Assembly: GCA_030601545.1 (NCBI GenBank)
Contig: JAUVTM010000006.1
Location: forward strand, 1 to 18,494
Source: Syntrophobacterales bacterium
Lineage (GTDB): Bacteria; Desulfobacterota; Syntrophobacteria; BM002
DNA length: 18,494 nucleotides
Direction: 5' to 3'
Under the pieces are notes generated by a model. That model worked only from the letters and a program-made list of their open reading frames with translations, searched no databases and was not told the origin of the DNA. This document shows, one piece after another, positions 1 through 6,898 of this stretch (positions are counted from its first letter, which is position 1; every line of letters begins with the position of its first letter). A program made the position numbers and the translations under genes.

Positions 1-2
1 CT

Positions 3-1502
3 CTACTCTGGCAGGATAATGGTGAAGCAAGAACCCTTCTTGGGCTCGGACTCTACCTGAATGGTACCCCCGTGCTCGTGCACTATCTTTTGGGTGATTG
101 CAAGACCCAACCCTGTTCCCCGCGCTCCTTTAGTGGTGAAAAGATTTTCAAGAACCCGTTCCCGGATCTCTTCACTCATACCCTGGCCGGTGTCTCTGAC
201 CTGCAAATGCACGCCGGCCCCTCCTTCGTCGCGGCTGGACACGGTAACCTGGCCCCCACTTGCGTCTTCCGGAAAAGCCTCGATAGCATTGGTCACGAGA
301 TTCAGAAGACAGGTGTGGATACCATCTGGATCCACCGTCACCTGAGTCAAGGAGGGATCCAGCTCAAGGACCAAGCGTATTCCCCTTCTATTAGCCTCCT
401 CCGCCATCAGCTCACAGACCTCTTCCACGATCTCATTCAACGAACACACCTCGAAAGCGGGCGGGGTGGTGCTCGCTAAGCTCAGCATTTCTTTGGTCAT
501 CTTGGATATTCGGTTGATATTCTTCCGCACCAGGTCCCAGCCCTTGCGAATGGATTCGGGTTTCTCTTTGTCAAAACCCGTGTCTATCATAAAAGCTCCG
601 AGCTTCATGCCATGGAGAATGTTTTTCACTCCATGGGCTATTCCGGCTGTGGTCTGTCCCACAGCCACCATGCGTTCACTTGTTACCAGTTCCTCCTCAA
701 GCCTTTTGACCTCGCGCATATCCTTGAAGTGGCCCACCGTTGCGACCTCCTCGCCTTTATCATCAATTATAGTGGCGGAAAGCAGGATGGGGACCAGTTT
801 GCCTGTGTTGGTGAGAACTTCCACCGAATAATTGATCAGCCGCCCGGGACCCCCGTATTCGTTTCCATAGATCATTTTCTTGATCTGCCTAGCCTGACCT
901 TCAGGGTACAGCTGCGTCACGTGGATCTTTGAGACTGCCTCTTCCTGGGTATATCCGTGTATGCGCTCGGCACCCTCGTTGAAAATGATGATGTTGCCCT
1001 GACGGTCATTGGCGATTATGCCGTCCATAGAAGACTGAATCAGGTTGTGCTCGAGCTCGTGGCGCTTTACCAGTTCCTCGCTGGTTTCTTTGACCAATCT
1101 CTCCAGGTCCTCAGTGTATTCTCTGAGTCGGTTCCGTAACCAGATCTTTTCCTCGGCACGCCTGAGGGCAATATTCAAACTCTCATCGCTTACAGGTTTA
1201 CTAATGAAGTCAGATGCCTCCAACTTGAGAGCTTCAATGGCCAGCGTCATCTCCCCATGACCGGTTATGACAATGACCTCTGCATCGGGACTCTGTTCCT
1301 TTATCCTCCTGAGAACCTCGATGCCATCCATCCCGGGCATCTTGATATCCGTCAGAACTACGCTCGGATTCTCCCTGGCAAATATCTCGAGTCCTTTGGG
1401 ACCATCCTCGGCCACAAAAACTGTATATCCTTCCATTTCCAGGGACAATTTCAACAGGTCCCTGGTACTCGCTTCATCATCGATCACCAGTAATTTTTTC
1501 AT
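3..1502 (-). CDS. REC-PAS-histidine kinase hybrid
   Basis: Cytoplasmic two-component protein of 499 aa with no membrane segment. Residues 1-115 are a receiver domain: acidic pocket D8/D9, phospho-acceptor D52 in LTDIKMPGMDG, T80 and K102. A charged coiled-coil linker (about 115-150) leads to a PAS domain (about 151-265). The kinase follows, with candidate phospho-acceptor H290 in GIAHGVKN and an ATPase domain with N405 (NLVTNAIEA), DTGQGM at 437-442 and GTGLGL at 462-467. The ATG overlaps the stop of the upstream heme kinase by 4 nt (ATGA), so the two are translationally coupled and probably form a relay. There is no DNA-binding output domain, so the final effector lies elsewhere. The H-box departs from the usual HExxNPL form. 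The gene is complete and its stop lies at the window edge. Domain calls are secure; the signal and target are unknown. Confidence 0.9.
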   Translation of the reverse strand: MKKLLVIDDEASTRDLLKLSLEMEGYTVFVAEDGPKGLEIFARENPSVVLTDIKMPGMDGIEVLRRIKEQSPDAEVIVITGHGEMTLAIEALKLEASDFISKPVSDESLNIALRRAEEKIWLRNRLREYTEDLERLVKETSEELVKRHELEHNLIQSSMDGIIANDRQGNIIIFNEGAERIHGYTQEEAVSKIHVTQLYPEGQARQIKKMIYGNEYGGPGRLINYSVEVLTNTGKLVPILLSATIIDDKGEEVATVGHFKDMREVKRLEEELVTSERMVAVGQTTAGIAHGVKNILHGMKLGAFMIDTGFDKEKPESIRKGWDLVRKNINRISKMTKEMLSLASTTPPAFEVCSLNEIVEEVCELMAEEANRRGIRLVLELDPSLTQVTVDPDGIHTCLLNLVTNAIEAFPEDASGGQVTVSSRDEGGAGVHLQVRDTGQGMSEEIRERVLENLFTTKGARGTGLGLAITQKIVHEHGGTIQVESEPKKGSCFTIILPE

Positions 1503-3424
1503 GCCGAACTTTCCTTTTGCAGGTTTTCTTCGGTGGAAAGCGCGGGAAAACTAATCTTAAAGACAGTGCCGCTCCCTGCCATGCTTTCCACCTCGATGGT
1601 ACCCTCATAATCTTTGACAATTCCATAGCTGATAGACAGTCCTAATCCTGTCCCCTTGCTGACCTCCTTGGTGGTAAAAAACGGTTCGAAAATCTTCTCC
1701 TTCACATGTTCGGGCATGCCGTTGCCATTATCCCTGACAACAGCCACCACCTTGCCATCTTCCTGGTAGGAGCGGATGCTCAACACACCCTCCTGCTCTT
1801 CCCCATGAGTCATCTCCCGCTTTTCTTCGATAGAGTCTCTGGCGTTCATGACCAGATTGATAAATACCTGTTCCAACCGGTTTCTCACCCCGAGAATAGG
1901 AGGAATGTTTTCATCCAGATCCAGGTTCACTTTAATTTGTCTGAGTTTGAGCTGCTCCCCAAGTACAGTGAACACATCTTTAATGGGCTTGTTGATGTTA
2001 ACTTTTCCCAGTTCATCAAGGTCACTTTTGCGCCCGAATTCCCTCAGATGATTGATAATGTTGGCGGCACGCTCCACCTGGGCGGCGATTTCGAGGGAAA
2101 CCTTGCCCGTCAGCTCCGGATCGAGGTTCTCACCGCGGGCTGCCATTTTTTTCAGGAGGTCACTACCGATACGGATGGCATTCAAGGGTTGGTTCAACTC
2201 ATGGGCCACTCCTGTAGACATCTCACCAAGGGTTGCCATCTTGCTTGCCTGGATCAGTTGAGCCTCTGCCTGAATGCTGTCGGTAATGTCGGCAATATTG
2301 GCAATAATTACATCTTCGCCCAGATGCTCCCGGGGGCATGAATGGATATCAACGTGCATTATGCTTCCATCCTTTTTGCGATGTCTAATCTTGGGCAAAA
2401 AGATACACGCCTTCACCACAGATGACCGGATCTTCTCCGCGTCCTCCGGATCACCCAGGTCCCGGAAAGACATCTGGAGCAACTCCTCTCTGGAGTAGCC
2501 GTACTTCTCAGTGGCGCGGATATTGGCGTCGATAATCTGGAAGGTGGCACGATCGAAAACAAAGATGGGATTGGGGTCATTGTCGAAAAGAGAACGGTAC
2601 TTTTCCTCTGAGGCCTTCAACTCCTGCTCGGAGATTTGAAGCCGCTGGGTCATCTGGTCAAAGGAGCGAGCCAGGGTGCCAATCTCATTCGTGGATGAAA
2701 TGTCAAGGGGAGTCGAGAGGTCACCGGCGGCAACTCGTTCGGTCCCTCCCACAAGGTGCTTCACCGGCCGACTCACGAAGCGCTGCACAAAGAGACCGAT
2801 TGTCAGGGAAATTCCAAGAATGGCCACCACCGCGAAAAGGGTCATCTTCTTCTTGTTACTAATGATCACCGCGTCCACTTCCGCCAGGGAGACATCAATA
2901 TCCATGACTCCAAGGACTAACTGCTCTTGAGGATGAATGTGACAGTCCGCCGTATAGCAGTCTGGCTCATTGTAAATGGGATTGATCATGCCCAGCACCC
3001 TATAGCCGGCAGTAGTTTTAAAGATCCGACTTTTGGCGGAGGTGGTCAACCGCTCGAAGGGCTTTTCCTTGGCATGACAGGCGTAGCACTGCTCGGCAGA
3101 TTTATCCACCATGGTGCCCATTTCTGTTCGGTCGGACGAGTAGATAATCTCTCCCATGTAATTGAAGATTCGTACCTTTTCGATGCCTTCCTGGGCTCCG
3201 ATGGTGTCTATGGCCCGGTGCAGCCTCTCGGGCTCATACTCGAGCATATCATAGCGCATGCTGCGCTTTATAGTCTCACTCACCCGGCTGGTACTCTGAA
3301 TAACCTCATAGATGAGCTGATTTCTCTGGGTCTTAATGTTCACCGAGGCATAAACACCAATGACCAGAATAGCGATTGCACTCACCGTGCAAATCAACTG
3401 GAATCCAAGGCTGCGATACCACAT
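1499..3424 (-). CDS. Membrane sensor histidine kinase with periplasmic c-type heme motifs
   Basis: Sensor kinase of 641 aa. TM1 is at about 8-28. The periplasmic domain (about 30-190) contains CYACH (C113, C116, H117) and a second CYTADCH (C156, C161, H162); CXXCH and CX4CH are both known heme-c attachment motifs. TM2 is at about 193-213, followed by HAMP (about 214-268), PAS (about 273-385), a HisKA domain with H408 in AHELNQPL, and an ATPase with N527, DNGNGM at 565-570 and GTGLGL at 591-596. I chose the ATG that follows the nuoN stop as TGAGATG, with AGGA about 10 nt upstream; a TTG 21 nt earlier is the alternative. The gene is coupled to nuoN on one side and to the REC hybrid on the other. 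Inference: it senses periplasmic redox state, a gas or an electron carrier by heme, and adjusts respiratory gene expression. Heme attachment is predicted from motifs only. Confidence 0.88.
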   Translation of the reverse strand: MWYRSLGFQLICTVSAIAILVIGVYASVNIKTQRNQLIYEVIQSTSRVSETIKRSMRYDMLEYEPERLHRAIDTIGAQEGIEKVRIFNYMGEIIYSSDRTEMGTMVDKSAEQCYACHAKEKPFERLTTSAKSRIFKTTAGYRVLGMINPIYNEPDCYTADCHIHPQEQLVLGVMDIDVSLAEVDAVIISNKKKMTLFAVVAILGISLTIGLFVQRFVSRPVKHLVGGTERVAAGDLSTPLDISSTNEIGTLARSFDQMTQRLQISEQELKASEEKYRSLFDNDPNPIFVFDRATFQIIDANIRATEKYGYSREELLQMSFRDLGDPEDAEKIRSSVVKACIFLPKIRHRKKDGSIMHVDIHSCPREHLGEDVIIANIADITDSIQAEAQLIQASKMATLGEMSTGVAHELNQPLNAIRIGSDLLKKMAARGENLDPELTGKVSLEIAAQVERAANIINHLREFGRKSDLDELGKVNINKPIKDVFTVLGEQLKLRQIKVNLDLDENIPPILGVRNRLEQVFINLVMNARDSIEEKREMTHGEEQEGVLSIRSYQEDGKVVAVVRDNGNGMPEHVKEKIFEPFFTTKEVSKGTGLGLSISYGIVKDYEGTIEVESMAGSGTVFKISFPALSTEENLQKESSA

Positions 3425-3425
3425 C

Positions 3426-4928
3426 TCAGAACATCCTACTGACAACCCTGGCCAGAGGTTGCCAATAAATACCCAGGCCTAGGGTGGGAACCAGCAAAGC
3501 CAAAAGGAGTGCCTGGGAGCTGAGAGGAACTTGGATCTGGATAGCTTCGGTTGGCTTCTCCAGAAACATGGCTTTAACGATCCGCAAATAGTAGTAAAGG
3601 GAGATGACGGTGTTGAGAGCCGCCACCACCGCCAACCAGTAGATTTTTTGGGAAATGACCGCGGCAAAAAGATAGACCTTTCCCACAAAGCCGGCAAAAG
3701 GCGGAAGGCCGACGAGAGAAAAGAGAAATATGGCCATGGCAACACAGACATAGGGTGCTCTGGTCCCCAGGCCCCGGTAGGACTCTATATCCTCGCTTCC
3801 CCCGGCGGTTGCCACCATGGTAACAACTCCGAAGGCTCCGAGATTCATAAAGAGGTAAACCACCAGATAAAAGACCACCGACCTTAACCCCAGGTCGCTC
3901 AAGGCAACTATCCCCATGAGCAGATAGCCGGCATGGGCGATGCTCGAATAAGCCAGCAGACGCTTGAGGTTGTTCTGGTGCATCGCCGCCAGATTTCCCA
4001 GGGTCATGGTTATCGCAGAGACCAGGGCCAGAATAGAAGGCCATTCCAGGCCGGAAATGGCTTGGTATGCCCCTGTCTCCGGGCCTAAGGCGAAAAGCGG
4101 ATAAAATAGTCTGATGAATAAAACAAACCCGGCAGCTTTTGGGCCCACACTGAGAAAGGCTGTAATGGGTGTTGGCGCCCCTTCGTAGACATCAGGACAC
4201 CAGAAGTGGAATGGAAATGATGCTGTCTTAAAGAGTAGGCCGGCCATAAAAAACAAGATGGCCACAATTAATAACAGTCTATCTTGGGAATGTTGGCTGG
4301 CAAGCACCACCTGTCGGCTGATCTCCGAAAGATCGGTGCTCCCAGCAAGCCCGAAGAGCAGCGAGAAACCGAACAGCATGGTCCCAGAGGTAAAGGCACC
4401 GTAAAGCACGTATTTCAGAGCCGCCTCGCCACTGCGCTCGTCTCTTGCCCTGATTCCCACCAACAGATAACTCAAAATCCCCATGGTCTCAAAGGCAAGG
4501 AAAATCATTAAGAGATCGGTGGAGGCAACCAGAAGCATCATACCCATGGTGACGGCGAGCACCAGGATAGTGCATTCGCTGTACTCGCTGTTATCGATCT
4601 CTCCGGTAACCTGAGTTAGCAGAATGGTAAAGACTCCGACAAGAGCAAAGAACGGCTTGGAAAAAAAGGTCAACCAGTCCCAGACAAAGAGCTTGGAAAG
4701 ATAAGTAAGATCCGGTGCAGGCTGCGGCAACTTCCACAGAGGAAGGAGAGATCCGGCCAGACCCGCCAAAGCCAGAACCGTAAAAAGCAGACGGTAGCGC
4801 CAGTAAGGTAATACAACCCCCACCAACAAGATGAGCAGGATCGCAAGGGTAAGGATGATCTCCGGAGCGATGAAGGAGATCCCCTCGAGGTTACTACGTA
4901 TGAATTCTTCAGGTATCATTGCAATCAC
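3426..4928 (-). CDS. nuoN: NADH-quinone oxidoreductase subunit N (antiporter-like)
   Basis: About 500 aa and strongly hydrophobic, one of the three Mrp-antiporter-like proton-pumping subunits of the membrane arm. The proton_antipo_M core is clear: E147 in the LAFETMG helix, then a lysine helix with KTASFPFHFWCPDVYEG and APTPITAFLSV. Length fits the family (about 480-500). Two starts are possible: the GTG used here, or an ATG 9 nt downstream (4919) giving MIPEEF. Neither has a convincing Shine-Dalgarno site, so the start is uncertain by three codons. It is the last nuo gene of the operon. Its TGA is separated from the heme kinase ATG by a single base, which points to co-translation with the signalling genes. 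A repeat-filled gap of 272 nt separates it from nuoM. Confidence 0.95.
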   Translation of the reverse strand: MIAMIPEEFIRSNLEGISFIAPEIILTLAILLILLVGVVLPYWRYRLLFTVLALAGLAGSLLPLWKLPQPAPDLTYLSKLFVWDWLTFFSKPFFALVGVFTILLTQVTGEIDNSEYSECTILVLAVTMGMMLLVASTDLLMIFLAFETMGILSYLLVGIRARDERSGEAALKYVLYGAFTSGTMLFGFSLLFGLAGSTDLSEISRQVVLASQHSQDRLLLIVAILFFMAGLLFKTASFPFHFWCPDVYEGAPTPITAFLSVGPKAAGFVLFIRLFYPLFALGPETGAYQAISGLEWPSILALVSAITMTLGNLAAMHQNNLKRLLAYSSIAHAGYLLMGIVALSDLGLRSVVFYLVVYLFMNLGAFGVVTMVATAGGSEDIESYRGLGTRAPYVCVAMAIFLFSLVGLPPFAGFVGKVYLFAAVISQKIYWLAVVAALNTVISLYYYLRIVKAMFLEKPTEAIQIQVPLSSQALLLALLVPTLGLGIYWQPLARVVSRMF

Positions 4929-4973
4929 ATCGTGGGGCTGTGCCCAACCTACTTTCTTAGTCGATCAACTAAC

Positions 4974-5036
4974 AAATCCGAAATCCCAAGCACCATATCT
5001 CAGGGTTTCAGGTGTCGGGTGTCAGGTGTCAGGGAA
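4974..5036. repeat. Period-7 repeat array, nuoM-nuoN gap (left part)
   Basis: Nine consecutive 7-mers can be read in one phase. They start AAATCCG, AAATCCC, AAGCACC, ATATCTC, AGGGTTT and end with CAGGTGT, CGGGTGT, CAGGTGT, CAGGGAA. The last five units form the left arm of an inverted pair with the CTGAAAC units at 5051-5078. The stretch is non-coding and lies upstream of nuoN on the transcribed strand. Confidence 0.7.
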
Positions 5037-5078
5037 GAAAAACAAAAAAGCTGAAACCTGAAACCTGAACACTGAAAC
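5002..5078. repeat. Inverted heptamer arrays, potential RNA hairpin in nuoM-nuoN gap
   Basis: The left arm is 5002-5035 (AGGGTTT, then CAGGTGT-type units). The right arm is 5051-5078, four units of CTGAAAC type (one is CTGAACA). Aligning the reverse complement of the left arm with the right arm matches about 22 of 28 positions. The A-rich loop is about 15 nt (5036-5050). Either strand of RNA could fold here. There is no U-tract typical of an intrinsic terminator directly after the stem. Confidence 0.6.
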
Positions 5079-5115
5079 CTTAGTCATTGGGTTTTGTGAT
5101 TTGTAATTTACATTA

Positions 5116-5199
5116 ACTTCTGTCTGCTGCCTGCTGTCTTCTGTCCTCTGTCCTCTGATCTCTGACCTCCGACTTCTGACTTCTGCTCTCTGCCTTCTG
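5116..5199. repeat. Twelve-unit heptamer tandem array after nuoM
   Basis: Twelve in-phase 7-mers follow each other without interruption. Consensus is roughly NCYTCTG, for example ACTTCTG (three times), TCCTCTG (twice), TCTTCTG, CCTTCTG and ATCTCTG. The array ends one base before the nuoM stop codon at 5201, so the nuoM mRNA runs straight from stop codon into the array. Units are degenerate at the first four positions but nearly fixed at CTG. Confidence 0.85.
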
Positions 5200-5200
5200 T

Positions 5201-6703
5201 TTACCCAACCACCATCGCCACCGTGTGCTTCAGGGTTGTACCAATCAAGTCCAGCACCGGCATGGGATAAAAACCCAACAAGATGACAATGAGGGCCAGG
5301 GGCGTCAGGGTAAAAGCCTCGCGCAGGCTGATTTCCGGAAGCTCGGCCCACTTTTTGTTCTGGGGTCCCAGGAATACGCGCTGCATGGTCCAAAGAAAAT
5401 AGGCGGCAGTGAGAACAATTCCGGTGGTGGCAGTTATGGTGATTATCTTGTACTGCTGGAAAGAACCAACCAGCACCAGTGCTTCGCTGATGAAGCTGGA
5501 TAGTCCCGGCAGCCCCAGGGCAGCAAAAAAGGCCAGGCCGGTGTAGCCCGCATAGACCGGCATGGTCTTGGCCAGACCGCCGAAGCCGTCTATATCACGA
5601 GTGTGAGCCCGGTCATATATTACCCCCACCAGTAAAAAGAGCATGGCGGTGACAGTGCCGTGGTTGAACATCTGCAGAACCGCCCCGTTAATAGCAGTGG
5701 TGTTAGTGAATACTGACATGCCCAGCATCACGAAACCCATGTGGCTGATGCTGGAGTAGGCGATGAGTTTTTTCATATCCGTCTGCGCCATGGCACAGAG
5801 GGCGCCATAGATGATGCTTATTAATCCTAAGATGGCCGCGTACAGCGCGAAGGCGAGGGCCATGTCGGGAAGCACTGGGTAGGAAATCCGTAATATCCCA
5901 TAGGTTCCCATCTTCAGGAGAACTCCAGCCAGAATGACGCTTACGGCAGTGGGTGCCTCAACGTGAGCATCCGGCAGCCAGGTGTGGAAGGGTACCAGAG
6001 GGATCTTGATGGCAAAGCCAATGAACAACCCCACGTAGCAGAGCCAGCGGATGGTGTGGTTCTTCAGGAAGGCCTGGTGTACAGACTGATCGGCCAGAAT
6101 GGTGAGATCAAAGGAGTGCAGCCCGGTGCTGGGTTCCACCGAGCCGAAATAGAAGACCAGCATGACAACAAGCATCAGCACACTGCCCACCAGGGTAAAG
6201 AGGAAAAACTTGATGGCGGCATATTCTTTGTTGGGCCCACCCCATACCCCGATAAGGAAATACATGGGTAACAGCATCAATTCCCAGAACACATAGAACA
6301 GGAAAAAGTCCAGGGCGCAAAAAACTCCCACCATGGCGGTATCCAGGAGAAGGAAGAGGGCGAAGTACCCCCGCACGTGTTCATTGATATTCCACGAGGC
6401 AATGACACAGATAAAGGCCAGTAGTGCAGTGAGCAACACCATGGGAACACTGATCCCGTCTATGCCCAGAAAATAGTGGATATTAAAATCCTTGATCCAC
6501 GGGACCTTTTCCACGTACTGGAATCCCGTACCCCACCGATCAAATTGGACGTAGAGGTTTGCCGCCCACCAGAGAGGCGGGATAGTGGCAGCCACGGCGA
6601 TGAGCTTCATCAAGGTGGGATACCTTTTGGGCACCAAGAGGATGAGACCGGCTCCAAGGAGCGGGAAGAAGATCATCCAGGACAAAAGGTGATCTGGCAG
6701 CAT
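5201..6703 (-). CDS. nuoM: NADH-quinone oxidoreductase subunit M (antiporter-like)
   Basis: 500 aa, polytopic proton-translocating subunit of the complex I membrane arm. Diagnostic motifs are the FYVFWELMLLPM helix with E141 (equivalent to E. coli E144), K233 in AIKIPLVPFHTWLPDAHVEA, then APTAVSVILAGVLLKMGTYG and a second lysine/histidine helix with DMKKLIAYSSISHMG. Length is normal for NuoM. The ATG has a good upstream site, AAGGGAG, about 10 nt away. It lies between nuoL (gap 195 nt) and nuoN (gap 272 nt). Both gaps contain period-7 repeats, unlike the tight junctions elsewhere in the operon. Confidence 0.97.
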   Translation of the reverse strand: MLPDHLLSWMIFFPLLGAGLILLVPKRYPTLMKLIAVAATIPPLWWAANLYVQFDRWGTGFQYVEKVPWIKDFNIHYFLGIDGISVPMVLLTALLAFICVIASWNINEHVRGYFALFLLLDTAMVGVFCALDFFLFYVFWELMLLPMYFLIGVWGGPNKEYAAIKFFLFTLVGSVLMLVVMLVFYFGSVEPSTGLHSFDLTILADQSVHQAFLKNHTIRWLCYVGLFIGFAIKIPLVPFHTWLPDAHVEAPTAVSVILAGVLLKMGTYGILRISYPVLPDMALAFALYAAILGLISIIYGALCAMAQTDMKKLIAYSSISHMGFVMLGMSVFTNTTAINGAVLQMFNHGTVTAMLFLLVGVIYDRAHTRDIDGFGGLAKTMPVYAGYTGLAFFAALGLPGLSSFISEALVLVGSFQQYKIITITATTGIVLTAAYFLWTMQRVFLGPQNKKWAELPEISLREAFTLTPLALIVILLGFYPMPVLDLIGTTLKHTVAMVVG

Positions 6704-6750
6704 TTGTCAATTCTCCCTTTTCAGTTCGACACGACGACACGGCGTTTTTC

Positions 6751-6835
6751 CAGCGGGCAGCTGGCAGCTAGCAGCTGGCAGATCTTCAAATCAACTCTTT
6801 TCTGCTGCCAGCTGTCTGCTGTCCGCTGCCTGCTC
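6751..6835. repeat. Inverted heptamer arrays in nuoL-nuoM gap
   Basis: The left arm at 6751-6785 has five 7-mers: CAGCGGG, CAGCTGG, CAGCTAG, CAGCTGG, CAGATCT. The right arm at 6801-6835 has five of the opposite orientation: TCTGCTG, CCAGCTG, TCTGCTG, TCCGCTG, CCTGCTC. The arms are largely reverse-complementary and are separated by 15 nt, so a long imperfect hairpin is possible. The array lies in the untranslated RNA between the nuoL stop and the nuoM ribosome binding site. Confidence 0.75.
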
Positions 6836-6898
6836 AATATTCCGCGTCTCCGCGTCACTTTGTTTCTCTCGTCATAACTTCATAGAATGATGAACCCT

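Noticed and set aside
4974..5199. CRISPR array in the nuoM-nuoN gap
   Set aside because: The unit is 7 nt with no spacers and no cas genes are nearby.
5022..5393. Minus-strand open frame of 123 codons spanning the nuoM end and the repeat gap
   Set aside because: It is an out-of-frame shadow of nuoM that continues into heptamer DNA; the RQRAEVRSRRSEIRGQRT peptide is translated repeat.
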